In this document: positions 7,923-16,270 of the stretch, in pieces
How the letters are laid out: the number at the start of each line of letters is the position of its first letter
Position numbering within the stretch: the first letter of the stretch is position 1
Assembly: GCA_026125285.1 (NCBI GenBank)
Contig: JAHCLO010000009.1
Coordinates: forward strand, 62,001-126,000
Source: Verrucomicrobiia bacterium
Lineage (GTDB): Bacteria > Verrucomicrobiota > Verrucomicrobiia > Limisphaerales > JADLHS01
DNA length: 64,000 bases
Direction of reading: 5' to 3'
Translations under genes and position numbers: made by a program
The notes under the pieces: model-generated
What the model saw: the letters and a program-made list of their open reading frames with translations, nothing else
Told to the model about the DNA's origin: nothing
Database searches by the model: none

Positions 7923-10085
7923 TCATACCACCTGCAGCGGACACGGTGGCAGGGCGTCTATAAAACTCTGCCCGTATTTCTTGGCGAGAATCCGGTTATC
8001 CAGTACCACCACAATGCCGGTGTCCGCCCGCGTGCGAATCAAACGGCCCACGCCCTGGCGAAACTTCAAGATCGCCTCCGGCAACGAGAACTCGCTGAAC
8101 GAATTTCCGCCGCGCGCTTCAATCGCCTCGATGCGCGCCTCGATCAGCGGATGATCCGGCACGGCAAATGGCAGGCGCGTGATGATAACGTTGCTCAATG
8201 ACTCGCCCGGCACATCCACGCCCTGCCAGAAACTGTCGGTGCCGAATAGCACCGAGTCCACGTCTTCCTTGAACTTCTCCAGCATTGTCGAGCGCGGCGT
8301 GCCCGTGCCTTGCACAAAGAGCGCGACCCCGAGCTGATTGAAGAAAGGCTGCATGCGTTCGCCCAGTTCCTGCATGAGTTTGTAGTTCGTGAACAAGACA
8401 AACGCCTTGCCGTGAGTCTGTTTGACAAAATGTTCGATCCAATGTTCCAGCGCGTCGGCGTAACCTCGCTCGCGGGGATCGGGCATCTTGCTCACCGCCA
8501 ACAGCCTCATCTGCCGCATGTAATCGAACGGCGTGCCAACCTGAAGTTGGGTGGCGGATTCCGCGCCGACGCGGCGGGCAAAGTAGGCAAGCGCGTCTTT
8601 CCGTGGGATCGGCGTTGCACCGGCCTTCGACTTCTTTGACTCCTCTTTTGGAAATGGAGGCGGGCGCGACGCCGGTCCTACGGTCGCCAGCGTGGCACTG
8701 GTCATGATGACGCTCGTTTCGCTCCCGAACAGTCGCCGCCGCAAGAAATCCGCGACATCAACCGGCGCCGCGTTGAGTGCCAGACTCCGTTGCGCCTTGC
8801 CGGCACGCTCCACCCAGTACACATGATCCTGCGCCGCCTGGCTGAGGAATTCCGCAACTTCCAATTTCAATTCCCCCAGGCGCCGGTTGCACTCGATCAA
8901 CTCCTGCCCCATATCCTTGTCATCGCTCAGTTTGACCAGATCGCTCACGGCTTCCCGAAGACGCTGGATGGGGAGGGTGAGGTTGTCTTTGACCAACTCG
9001 GCGCGGCGGATGCGCAATTCGGACCACGCACGCTGCTTTGGGCCTGATCCGCGGCTGCGATTCGCGGCAGACGCAACTCGGTCTTGCTCTTGATTCAACT
9101 CGTCGCAAGCCGCCTCGACTGCTTCAAAGAACCTGTCGGATTCCTCCAGCAATTGCGCCACCAGTTTTACGGCGCCGCCCTGGCGAAGCGTGGCGAGCAG
9201 GCCCTTTTCCGTGCGCGGATTCCACAAGCGGTTCAACGCGTAGCGCACCTGCCCGCTCGACACACTCAAACCAATGTGCCGCGAGGCCACGCTCTCCATT
9301 GTGTGCGCCTCGTCGAAAATGACGAAGTCGTTCTTGAACAAGATGCCGCCTGCCGGCTCTTCCTGCAGGCCACCCAGCAACGTGAAAAACAGCGTATGGT
9401 TCAACACCAGTACGTCGGCGGAGAGAATCCGGTTGCGGGCGCGTTGAAAGAAACACACCTCGTGATCCTTGCTAAAATCCGATTGAAACCCGCAGATCTT
9501 CGGAGAACACAATCCGCGCTCCGAGCAAACCTGCCCCCACACTTTGGGATCGGGTTCGATCTCAAAATCCGACAAACTCCCATCCTTGGTTTCCTTGGAC
9601 CATTCGTAGATGCGCTGCAACTCTTGCGCCTCAGACGAAGTGAACAGGTTGCCGCTTTGTTGCATGGCTTTTTGCAGCCGCCGCGTGCAGAGATAATTCG
9701 CGCGGCCTTTGAGCATGGTGAAGTTGAACTTCACTGGCTTCGGCAAAGCGCCCAGCACGCCCGCGAGCATCGGCAGATCCTTTTCGGTGAGTTGTTCCTG
9801 AAGATTGATGGTGTGCGTGGAAACCACGGCTTTCTTCTTGTGCGCCACGGCGAACAAGATCGCCGGCACCAGATACGCGAGCGACTTGCCGACGCCCGTG
9901 CCCGCTTCGACCGCAAGGTGCTCCTGGTTTTGCAGCGCCTTTGCCACGGCCACCGCCATCTCCTGCTGCTGCGGACGGAACTCGAAGTTCTTCGCCCGCG
10001 ACAGAATTCCTGTTGGCGAGAACATTTCTTCCACGTGCGCGATCAAATCCACGCCGGCGGGCTGGGGTTCAACGACGGAGATCAT
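7923..10085 (-). CDS. DinG/XPD-type ATP-dependent DNA helicase
   Basis: 720 residues, normal for DinG-like helicases. Walker A is EAGTGVGKSLAYL near residue 60-70; the DEAH box is FVIFDEAHTME near residue 255. Between them are cysteines (CTRRLQ near 131; CSERGLCSPKICGF near 183-197; CFFQRA near 212) placed as in the Fe-S domain of XPD/DinG enzymes. The C-terminal RecA-like half has FWQGVDVPGESLSNVIITRL and VGRLIRTRADTGIVVVLD (motifs V and VI). These are 5'-3' helicases that unwind DNA including R-loops and damaged substrates. Gene stands alone; 50 bases separate it from the next minus-strand gene. Confidence 0.93.
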   Translation of the reverse strand: MISVVEPQPAGVDLIAHVEEMFSPTGILSRAKNFEFRPQQQEMAVAVAKALQNQEHLAVEAGTGVGKSLAYLVPAILFAVAHKKKAVVSTHTINLQEQLTEKDLPMLAGVLGALPKPVKFNFTMLKGRANYLCTRRLQKAMQQSGNLFTSSEAQELQRIYEWSKETKDGSLSDFEIEPDPKVWGQVCSERGLCSPKICGFQSDFSKDHEVCFFQRARNRILSADVLVLNHTLFFTLLGGLQEEPAGGILFKNDFVIFDEAHTMESVASRHIGLSVSSGQVRYALNRLWNPRTEKGLLATLRQGGAVKLVAQLLEESDRFFEAVEAACDELNQEQDRVASAANRSRGSGPKQRAWSELRIRRAELVKDNLTLPIQRLREAVSDLVKLSDDKDMGQELIECNRRLGELKLEVAEFLSQAAQDHVYWVERAGKAQRSLALNAAPVDVADFLRRRLFGSETSVIMTSATLATVGPASRPPPFPKEESKKSKAGATPIPRKDALAYFARRVGAESATQLQVGTPFDYMRQMRLLAVSKMPDPRERGYADALEHWIEHFVKQTHGKAFVLFTNYKLMQELGERMQPFFNQLGVALFVQGTGTPRSTMLEKFKEDVDSVLFGTDSFWQGVDVPGESLSNVIITRLPFAVPDHPLIEARIEAIEARGGNSFSEFSLPEAILKFRQGVGRLIRTRADTGIVVVLDNRILAKKYGQSFIDALPPCPLQVV

Positions 10086-10135
10086 TCTAGTTCCATTACA
10101 ATTCAGACCCCTGACCTGCTATACGCGCCCACCTT

Positions 10136-10825
10136 TCAAACGATCTCCCTCGGCCTGCGCACGACCACATCAATCTCCGCCTTGTTCTTTGCAATCATGT
10201 TTGTCGGCAGATGGCCGCGCCAATTGACGTTCGGATACATCACTGCGCCACGACCGATGATGCTACCGGGATTCAGCACGGCATTGCAGCCAATGTCGCA
10301 GCCGTCGCCCAACAGCGCGCCGAACTTCCGCAGACCGGTGTCGAGCGGCACGCCGTCCACTTCCACCGTGACGTTGCCAGGAAACGCCTTGTGGTTCGAC
10401 AGCACCACGCCCGCCCCAAGGTGGGCTTTGTGGCCGAGAATGGAATCACCCACATAATTGAAATGCGGCACCTGGCAGCCGTTGAACAACACCGCGTTCT
10501 TCAACTCACACGCGTTGCCCACCAGACACCCATCTCCCACGATGACGTGCTCGCGCAGATAGGCGTTATGCCGAATCTGGCAGTTCCTTCCGATAAGGGC
10601 CGGCCCTTTGATCATTACGCCGTCCTCGACTACCGTGCCTTCGCCGATGAACACGTCTTTTCCGATGTAGGCGACCCCTTCGCATCGGTTGTGGAGAGCC
10701 GGTTGGAGGTTGGCGCTGATGTAATCCTTGATGCGCTTGAGGGCGTCCCACGCGAATTCCACACCGTCGAACAGCGCGGCGTGGTCGGTTTGCTTCAGGT
10801 CGAACAAATCGGCGGGTTTGAACAT
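10136..10825 (-). CDS. Left-handed beta-helix transferase-like protein (GlmU C-terminal type)
   Basis: 229 residues. After a short N-terminal segment (LFDLKQTDHAALFDG) comes a left-handed parallel beta-helix of hexapeptide repeats: IGKDVFIGEGTVVEDGVMIK, IGRNCQIRHNAYLREHVIVG, and so on to about residue 205. This is the arrangement of UDP-GlcNAc/glucosamine-1-phosphate acetyltransferase-like proteins without an attached pyrophosphorylase domain. In this phylum such proteins are often annotated as UDP-GlcNAc diphosphorylase, but the nucleotidyltransferase half is absent, so the exact reaction is open. It may serve peptidoglycan or LPS sugar metabolism. It is divergent from the molybdoenzyme gene (79-base gap). 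Confidence 0.8.
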   Translation of the reverse strand: MFKPADLFDLKQTDHAALFDGVEFAWDALKRIKDYISANLQPALHNRCEGVAYIGKDVFIGEGTVVEDGVMIKGPALIGRNCQIRHNAYLREHVIVGDGCLVGNACELKNAVLFNGCQVPHFNYVGDSILGHKAHLGAGVVLSNHKAFPGNVTVEVDGVPLDTGLRKFGALLGDGCDIGCNAVLNPGSIIGRGAVMYPNVNWRGHLPTNMIAKNKAEIDVVVRRPREIV

Positions 10826-10904
10826 GGCCGGAGGCTATGCCAACGACGGCGGGTCGAAAACTCTTTTTGCGGCCTCCGCGCGCTGCTGTATGCTTGGCCC
10901 GCAG

Positions 10905-11585
10905 ATGAAGGAAAAATACATCGCCGCCAAGGAACGCTGGGCGCAGAAGATGGCCGGCAAGCTTCGCCCCGCCGCGCGCTCCGGTGACCGTCTGCCTCCC
11001 GGCCAACGTCTGGTCCAGAACTTCCCCGTGTTGGATTTGGGCATCCAGCCGGAAATCCCGCTCGAGAATTGGGAACTTAAGATTCACGGGAGAGTGGAGA
11101 ATCCGGTCACCCTGAACTGGCAACAGTTCATGGCGCTGCCGCAATTCAAGGACGTGAGCGATTTCCACTGCGTCACGACCTGGAGTCAGTTTGACATGGA
11201 ATTTGCAGGGGTGGCGTTTTTCACTTTGGCGGAACTCGTCAAACCCAGGCCGGAAGCGACGCATGTGTTCTTCAAGAGTTACGACGGTTACTCGACCAAC
11301 AATCCGCTCGAGGTTTGCCTGGATGACGATGTGATGATCGCTCATTCATGGAACGGCAAGCCTCTGAGCAAGGAGCACGGCGGGCCGGCGCGCGTGATTA
11401 TTCCCAAGCGTTACGCGTGGAAAGGCGCGAAATTCATCCGCGAGATTACCTTTCTGGATCGGGACATTCTCGGCTTCTGGGAGGTGCGCGGCTACTCGAA
11501 CACGGCCGATCCCTGGTCGGAAGACCGGTTTGCGCGGCCGGACTCGCCACCACCCGGATTCCAGAGCGAAACCGCAATTTACTGA
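10905..11585 (+). CDS. Sulfite oxidase-like molybdopterin-dependent oxidoreductase (SUOX/YedY-like)
   Basis: 226 residues started at 10905 (MKEKYIAAKERWAQK). The molybdopterin fold is recognisable: LQ-like start VLDLGIQPEIPLENWELKIH, GRVENPVTLNWQQFMALP, then DFHCVTTWSQFDMEFAGVAF with the Cys that coordinates molybdenum, and the C-terminal RYAWKGAKFIREITFLDRD. No signal peptide or Tat motif is visible, so it is probably cytoplasmic, unlike MsrP. Family enzymes reduce or oxidise S/N compounds; substrate unknown. The following cysteine desulfurase starts 3 bases after the stop, so the two are likely co-transcribed. Confidence 0.88.
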   Translation: MKEKYIAAKERWAQKMAGKLRPAARSGDRLPPGQRLVQNFPVLDLGIQPEIPLENWELKIHGRVENPVTLNWQQFMALPQFKDVSDFHCVTTWSQFDMEFAGVAFFTLAELVKPRPEATHVFFKSYDGYSTNNPLEVCLDDDVMIAHSWNGKPLSKEHGGPARVIIPKRYAWKGAKFIREITFLDRDILGFWEVRGYSNTADPWSEDRFARPDSPPPGFQSETAIY

Positions 11586-11588
11586 CCC

Positions 11589-12740
11589 ATGCCGCGCACG
11601 ATTTATTTCGATTACAACGCCACCACGCCGCTCGACCCAGCCGTGCGGGAAGCCATGTTGCCGTTTCTCGGCGAAGTGTGGGGCAATCCCTCCAGCGTGC
11701 ATCACGTTGGCCGACAGGCGCGGGTATTGTTGGATGAGGCGCGTGAACGTTGCGCGCATGTTTTGGGCTGCAAGCCAAGCGAAATCATTTTCACCAGTGG
11801 CGGTACCGAGTCCAACAACCTGGCCATTTTCGGCACGGCGCGACGCCTGAAATCCAAGGGCCGCCACTTGATCACATCAGCCATCGAGCATCATGCGGTG
11901 TTGCATTGCTGTGAATATCTGGTCGAACACGAAGGTTTTGAACTGACGATCCTGCCCGTAAGCCGCGAGGGTTTGATTTCCCCACAGGACCTTGAGAAAG
12001 CCATTCGCCCGGACACGATCCTGGTCTCCATCATGCCGGCCAACAATGAAATTGGAACGATTCAACCGGTTGCCGAGTTGGGAGCGTTGTGCCGGAAGCA
12101 CGGCGTGGTTTTCCATACGGACGCGGTGCAATGGTTTGGCAAGGAGCCGTTCACGGCCATCGAACAGTTCCACGCGGACCTTGTCGCTGTCTGCGCGCAC
12201 AAGTTTCACGGACCTAAGGGTGCCGGTCTGCTGTATGTGCGCTCGCCTTTGCACCCAAATCCAACCCAGTTCGGCGGTGCACACGAAAATGAACGCCGTG
12301 CCGGGACGGAGAATCTGCCAGCCATAATCGGTTTAACGGAGGCTTGTGAGCGTTTTATCCGCGCTCCGGTGTTTAGCCCGGAAATAATGCGTCAGTTCAC
12401 ACAAAGGCTGGCACAGGTGTTACAGGGTGTTGGTGGAGTTGAAATCCTCAGTTCCCAGCAGCGACGGTTGGCCAATACCCTTGCATTCGTGGTGCATAAT
12501 TCCGACAGCGTAGCCTTGCTGGCAGGGCTGGACCTGGAAGGAATCTGCGCTTCCAGCGGATCCGCATGTTCTGCGGGTTCATTGGAACCGTCCCACGTTG
12601 TATCCGCCTTGGGCTATGAGCGCAGGCTGGCCAATGCTCTCGTTCGGCTCTCCGTCGGTCGGGACACGACCTTGGAGGAAGTGGAACACGCAGCCTCCCT
12701 CCTGCCTCAAATCATCCGCCGCGCACAACATCCCGAATAA
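11589..12740 (+). CDS. Cysteine desulfurase (IscS/NifS family)
   Basis: 383 residues, the usual length. The N-terminus IYFDYNATTPLDPAVREAM is diagnostic. The PLP-binding lysine is in CAHKFHGPKGAGLLYV near residue 203; the active-site Cys loop is ASSGSACSAGSLEPSHV near residue 323-339. The enzyme releases sulfur from L-cysteine as a persulfide for Fe-S clusters, thiolated tRNA and molybdenum cofactor. It lies in one unit with a molybdoenzyme rather than with the suf genes at 30-34 kb. Which of the sulfur pathways it serves is not decided by sequence. Confidence 0.95.
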   Translation: MPRTIYFDYNATTPLDPAVREAMLPFLGEVWGNPSSVHHVGRQARVLLDEARERCAHVLGCKPSEIIFTSGGTESNNLAIFGTARRLKSKGRHLITSAIEHHAVLHCCEYLVEHEGFELTILPVSREGLISPQDLEKAIRPDTILVSIMPANNEIGTIQPVAELGALCRKHGVVFHTDAVQWFGKEPFTAIEQFHADLVAVCAHKFHGPKGAGLLYVRSPLHPNPTQFGGAHENERRAGTENLPAIIGLTEACERFIRAPVFSPEIMRQFTQRLAQVLQGVGGVEILSSQQRRLANTLAFVVHNSDSVALLAGLDLEGICASSGSACSAGSLEPSHVVSALGYERRLANALVRLSVGRDTTLEEVEHAASLLPQIIRRAQHPE

Positions 12741-12957
12741 TGCACCAATAGCCTGCCAACCAGATGTGAACGATGCCGCCCGCCTGTGAACAACGTGCAT
12801 AACTCGTCACTTTTTAAGCTGGCATCCCGCGACGCTTTACGGTTCCCTGTGGACGTAAGTCGTTGACGTGACATTGACAGCGGGAATTGTTTGCCTTATT
12901 CACACGCCTTAATACGAATAGTCTTTTTTGAAAAAGAACCATCTATAGTAAGCACAC
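12741..12957 (+). promoter_or_regulatory. dnaN upstream region with DnaA-box-like sites and promoter
   Basis: A plus-strand 9-mer TTATTCACA at 12896-12904 fits the DnaA-box consensus TTATNCACA. Minus-strand near-matches lie at 12785-12793 (TGTGAACAA), 12765-12773 (TGTGAACGA) and 12848-12856 (TGTGGACGT). A possible promoter is TTGACA at 12874-12879 with TATTCA at 12897-12902 (17-base spacer), so the best DnaA box covers the -10. An AT-rich stretch follows at 12909-12955. This suggests DnaA control of dnaN; an origin of replication is possible but less likely in so short a region. Confidence 0.45.
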
Positions 12958-14067
12958 ATGAACCTCACGATTGCGAAGGACCAACTGCTGAATGGACTTC
13001 AAGCGGTGCAGAATGTCGTCAGCACCCGCACGACGCTTCCGATTCTCTCCAATGTCATGATGCGCGCAGAGGGAGAGCGATTGGAGTTTACGGCCACGGA
13101 CTTGGATGTGACGATTTGCAGTGGCGTGGAGGCCAAAGTGGGCAAGGGGGGGGCTACCACTGTGCCGGTGAAAAAGCTATTTGGCATCGCACGGGAGTTG
13201 AACGGCGGGGAAATTGAGTTGGAAGTGGACGACAAGAACCTCTGTAGCCTGCGCTGTGGTCCTTCCTTCTACAAGATCCACGGTCTGAGCGCGGATGAGT
13301 TTCCTCCCCTGCCCAAGTTTAAGGACGACAAGAAGGTGACCATTCCGCAATCCACACTGAAGGGCATGATGCGCAAGACTTCGTTTGCCATCTCCACCGA
13401 TGAAGCGCGCTACGTGTTGAATGGAATTTTCCTTAGTCTCAAGGATCACAAACTCACCATGGTGGCCACTGATGGACGTCGTCTTGCGCTGGTGGATGAG
13501 GAGGTGGATGTGCCGGAACAGAGCCAGGGGGAGTTTATCGTTCCCGCCAAGGCGGTGAATGAGTTGAACCGTTTACTTCAGGAAAAGGGTGAAGTTGAGA
13601 TCAAGTACAGTGAGAATCAGGCCGCCTTCACTTTGAAGGACGAAAAGGGTGCTTCCATCCTGATTATCACCAAGCTGATTGAGGGCAATTACCCCAATTA
13701 CCGTCAGGTAATCCCATCAGAAACCAAGGAACGTGTTGCCCTGCCACGCGAAGAATTCCTCCACGCGCTCCGCCGCGCCGAAATCATGACCAGTGACAAG
13801 GCCAATTCTGTCAAGTTGGCTTTTGGCAACAACAACCTCGCCATCACCGCCAACGCCCCCGAGGTAGGCGAGGCGAAGGAAAGTATTGCCGTCAACTACA
13901 AGGGCAAAGAAATCGCCATCGCCTTCAATCCGAAGTACCTGATTGATCCACTCAACGCACTGCCCAACGACGAGGTCTTCATCGAACTAATTGATGAACT
14001 CAGCCCCGGCGTGGTGAAGATAAATGGACCGTTTCTTTACGTGGTAATGCCTATGCGGCTGACGTAA
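12958..14067 (+). CDS. dnaN: DNA polymerase III beta sliding clamp
   Basis: 369 residues, typical. The N-terminus (MNLTIAKDQLLNGLQAVQNV, then STRTTLPILSNVMMRAEGER) and C-terminus (GPFLYVVMPMRLT, matching the family's VVMPMR ending) are unmistakable; three clamp domains are of the usual lengths. The ring tethers the replicative polymerase to DNA. dnaA is not adjacent here: the neighbours are a cysteine desulfurase and mrp. The upstream region carries DnaA-box-like sequences. No clear Shine-Dalgarno precedes the ATG. Confidence 0.97.
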   Translation: MNLTIAKDQLLNGLQAVQNVVSTRTTLPILSNVMMRAEGERLEFTATDLDVTICSGVEAKVGKGGATTVPVKKLFGIARELNGGEIELEVDDKNLCSLRCGPSFYKIHGLSADEFPPLPKFKDDKKVTIPQSTLKGMMRKTSFAISTDEARYVLNGIFLSLKDHKLTMVATDGRRLALVDEEVDVPEQSQGEFIVPAKAVNELNRLLQEKGEVEIKYSENQAAFTLKDEKGASILIITKLIEGNYPNYRQVIPSETKERVALPREEFLHALRRAEIMTSDKANSVKLAFGNNNLAITANAPEVGEAKESIAVNYKGKEIAIAFNPKYLIDPLNALPNDEVFIELIDELSPGVVKINGPFLYVVMPMRLT

Positions 14068-14194
14068 CCGCTGTGACATCCAGCAAAACAACTCTTCCAC
14101 GGCGCGGTCGCCTTCATGGGTGACGACTCACAACCCTGAACAAAACTGAACGAAACTTGCGTTCAGCGTCAGGGCTGGCAACTTGGCCGGGTTC

Positions 14195-15253
14195 ATGAGC
14201 ACACTCACGCAGGATGACATCAAGAACGCGCTCAAGGCCGTCAAATACCCCGGCTATTCGCGCGACATCGTTTCCTTTGGTTTGATCAAAGGAATCAGCG
14301 TCGCCAACGGGGCGGTCAGTGTTTCACTGGAGTTGACCTCTGCCAACGCCAACGCGGCGCAACAAATAAAGACCGAAAGCGAGCAAGCCTTGAAAGCCTT
14401 GCCCGGAGTGCAGCACACCTATGTAGAGGTCAAGCAACCCGCTACCGGTACGGGTGCGGCAGCGAGTGGCACCCCGAGTCCCTGGGCCAACCAAAACCGA
14501 GTGCCCGGCATCAAACGCATCATCGCCGTGGCCAGCGGCAAGGGCGGGGTGGGCAAGTCCACGGTTTCGGTCAATCTCGCTTGCGGCCTCAAACACCTTG
14601 GAGCACAGGTGGGTTTGCTGGATTGCGACATCTACGGCCCCAGTATCCCGCTGATGATGGGCATCAAGGAACGGCCCGGCTTGAGCGCGGATGAAAAAAT
14701 GATTCCTCCGGCGAGTCACGGCGTGAAGCTGATGAGCATGGGCTTCCTGCTCGACGGCGACCAACCCGTGATCTGGCGTGGACCGATGATCCAGCGCACC
14801 ATTCAGCAATTCATTGGCGTGGTGGATTGGGGCGAACTGGATTTTCTGCTGGTGGACCTGCCGCCGGGCACGGGCGACGCCCAGCTGTCGCTTTGTCAGA
14901 CCGTCCCGCTGGATGGCGGGGTGATTGTAACCACGCCGCAAGAGGCCTCGCTTGGAGTCGTCCGCAAAGGCATCGCGATGTTTGAGAAAGTCAATGTCCC
15001 CATTCTCGGCATCGTGGAGAACATGAGTTACTTCACCGCGCCAAGCGGTGAACGCATCGAAATCTTCGGTCACGGCGGCGGGCGCGCGGAGGCGGAGCGA
15101 CAAAAGACCACCTTCTTGGGCGAGGTGCCAATCTTCAGCGAAATCCGGGAGGGCGGCGACCGGGGCGTGCCGGTGGTGGTATCGGCGCCCGACCAAGCGG
15201 CGGGCCAGGCATTTCTGCGGGTGGCGGAGGCGGTCCGGCAGAAGCTGGGATGA
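14195..15253 (+). CDS. mrp: Mrp/NBP35 family P-loop ATPase (Fe-S carrier-like)
   Basis: 352 residues; the ATG at 14195 is preferred over a TTG at 14183. An N-terminal MIP18/DUF59 domain (residues 1-85) precedes the deviant Walker A GKGGVGKST at 115-123, DCDIYGPSIPLMMG, and the switch region FLLVDLPPGTGDAQL. These proteins bind and transfer 4Fe-4S clusters. In most bacterial Mrp the segment after NMSYF has CPxCG, giving the bridging Cys pair; here it reads NMSYFTAPSGERIEIF, so the CxxC is missing. It may therefore not carry a cluster in the usual way. It follows dnaN by 127 bases with no visible terminator. Confidence 0.92.
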   Translation: MSTLTQDDIKNALKAVKYPGYSRDIVSFGLIKGISVANGAVSVSLELTSANANAAQQIKTESEQALKALPGVQHTYVEVKQPATGTGAAASGTPSPWANQNRVPGIKRIIAVASGKGGVGKSTVSVNLACGLKHLGAQVGLLDCDIYGPSIPLMMGIKERPGLSADEKMIPPASHGVKLMSMGFLLDGDQPVIWRGPMIQRTIQQFIGVVDWGELDFLLVDLPPGTGDAQLSLCQTVPLDGGVIVTTPQEASLGVVRKGIAMFEKVNVPILGIVENMSYFTAPSGERIEIFGHGGGRAEAERQKTTFLGEVPIFSEIREGGDRGVPVVVSAPDQAAGQAFLRVAEAVRQKLG

Positions 15254-15403
15254 CTTGCAGGAGCAGGCCGCTCCTGGACCAGATTTCCCCCAAGCGGTCA
15301 CTACGGACGGAGAGTCGGGTGTTTACCTGATGAAGAATAGGGTTGTCATCCGGGCGGGTGCGGGCGTAGCTTGCCTTGAGAATCGAATTTGGACTTTCGG
15401 CTT

Positions 15404-15622
15404 ATGTCGGATGAGAACAAAGACCTTCCGAACGGTGACGGAGTGCTGAAGAACTCTTCGCTCTACCGTGAGTTTCAGGCGGAACGCGATGAAATCCTCA
15501 GGCACAAGTGGATTGAATCGGAGAAAGCCGGCCACGACATCGGCTTTGAGCGGGCCTTGACGGACTGGATTGTCCGGCATCGCTCCAAGTGGCGCAAAGC
15601 CCGCCAAACCGCAAACCAGTAG
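15404..15622 (+). CDS. Small conserved protein with a DUF4032-like tail
   Basis: 72 residues from the ATG at 15404. SSLYREFQAERDEILRHKWI followed by ESEKAGHDIGFERALTDWIV is a pattern seen in small bacterial proteins and at the end of DUF4032 proteins (ExxxHKWYxSEKxGxDVGxxxAxxDW). Function unknown. It lies just upstream of the pyrR attenuator. Soluble, very charged, no signal peptide. Confidence 0.6.
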   Translation: MSDENKDLPNGDGVLKNSSLYREFQAERDEILRHKWIESEKAGHDIGFERALTDWIVRHRSKWRKARQTANQ

Positions 15623-15640
15623 TTATTTGCCCTGAACGCT

Positions 15641-15733
15641 CCTTTAAGGCGGCCCAGTGAGGTCGCCAAGGCGGCAACATGAAAACCAACCACTCAATGG
15701 CGAACCGGTCGCGGCGACCGGTTCGCATTTTTT
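15641..15733 (+). promoter_or_regulatory. PyrR-responsive transcription attenuator of pyrRB
   Basis: The leader folds into a PyrR-binding hairpin: lower stem CCTT (15641-15644) with AAGG (15668-15671), bulge TAA, upper stem GGCGGCC (15648-15654) with GGTCGCC (15661-15667), and hexaloop CAGTGA, matching the CNGNGA loop closed by CC/GG of Bacillus pyr binding loops. A terminator follows at 15701-15733. The strand GGTCGCC (15661-15667) is exactly complementary to GGCGACC (15713-15719) inside the terminator, so an antiterminator excludes both other hairpins. Expected logic: PyrR-UMP binding frees the terminator and stops transcription when pyrimidines are plentiful. Confidence 0.82.
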
Positions 15734-15741
15734 ATGTCTGA
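15679..15741 (+). CDS. Possible 20-residue leader peptide overlapping the pyr attenuator
   Basis: ATG at 15679 is preceded by AAGG at 15668-15671 with a 7-base spacer. It encodes [20 protein letters not shown] and stops at 15739-15741, overlapping the pyrR start by 8 bases. The frame runs across the whole terminator hairpin, so a translating ribosome would prevent it from forming, and could re-initiate at pyrR, whose own ATG has no free Shine-Dalgarno because it abuts the T-run. Real translation is not shown. Confidence 0.35.
   Translation: MKTNHSMANRSRRPVRIFYV
15701..15733 (+). terminator. Attenuator terminator before pyrR
   Basis: CGAACCGGTCG (15701-15711) pairs perfectly with CGACCGGTTCG (15715-15725) around a 3-base loop, followed by CA and six T (15728-15733). 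The ATG of pyrR starts at the next base. Confidence 0.9.
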
Positions 15742-16270
15742 GTCCAGTGTCATCCTGAACCACAGCGCCATCCAGCGCGCCCTGACGCGGATCGCCCACG
15801 AAATCGCCGAGCGCAATGACGCGGCCGCCGAGGTGGTATTGATCGGCATTCAGGAGGGTGGCGTGCCCCTGGCTGAACGGCTGGCCGGCATCCTTGGCAA
15901 CATCTGGAATCAACCCGTGCCCGTCGGGCAACTCGATGTCGGCATGCATCGCGATGACCTCGACCAGCGCATCGCGCCCAAGATACACCCGACGCTCATT
16001 CCCTTCGACGTGACCGGACGCACGGTGGTGCTGGTGGACGACGTGTTGTTCAAAGGCCGCACCATTCGCGCGGCGATGGATGCATTGAACGATTTTGGCC
16101 GGCCCACGCGCATTCAACTGGCGGTGCTCATAGACCGCGGCCACCGCGAACTGCCCATCAAGGCGGATTTCGTCGGCAAGAATGTGCCCACGTCCCACAC
16201 CGAGAATGTGCGCGTGCGGTTGAGCGAGGGTGGGATGGAGGACGAAGTCGTGCTGGAGAAACGACCATGA
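15734..16270 (+). CDS. pyrR: Bifunctional pyr operon regulator / uracil phosphoribosyltransferase
   Basis: 178 residues, as expected for PyrR. The PRPP-binding loop is [20 protein letters not shown] near residues 96-115; [14 protein letters not shown] and [19 protein letters not shown] are further family signatures. In the UMP-bound state PyrR binds the leader hairpin and favours termination; many members also have weak uracil phosphoribosyltransferase activity. The stop overlaps the pyrB start by ATGA. Confidence 0.95.
   Translation: MSESSVILNHSAIQRALTRIAHEIAERNDAAAEVVLIGIQEGGVPLAERLAGILGNIWNQPVPVGQLDVGMHRDDLDQRIAPKIHPTLIPFDVTGRTVVLVDDVLFKGRTIRAAMDALNDFGRPTRIQLAVLIDRGHRELPIKADFVGKNVPTSHTENVRVRLSEGGMEDEVVLEKRP

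Noticed and set aside
15258..15276. Possible terminator after mrp (CAGGAGC with GCTCCTG)
   Set aside because: Stem of 7 bp, no T-run; too weak to call.
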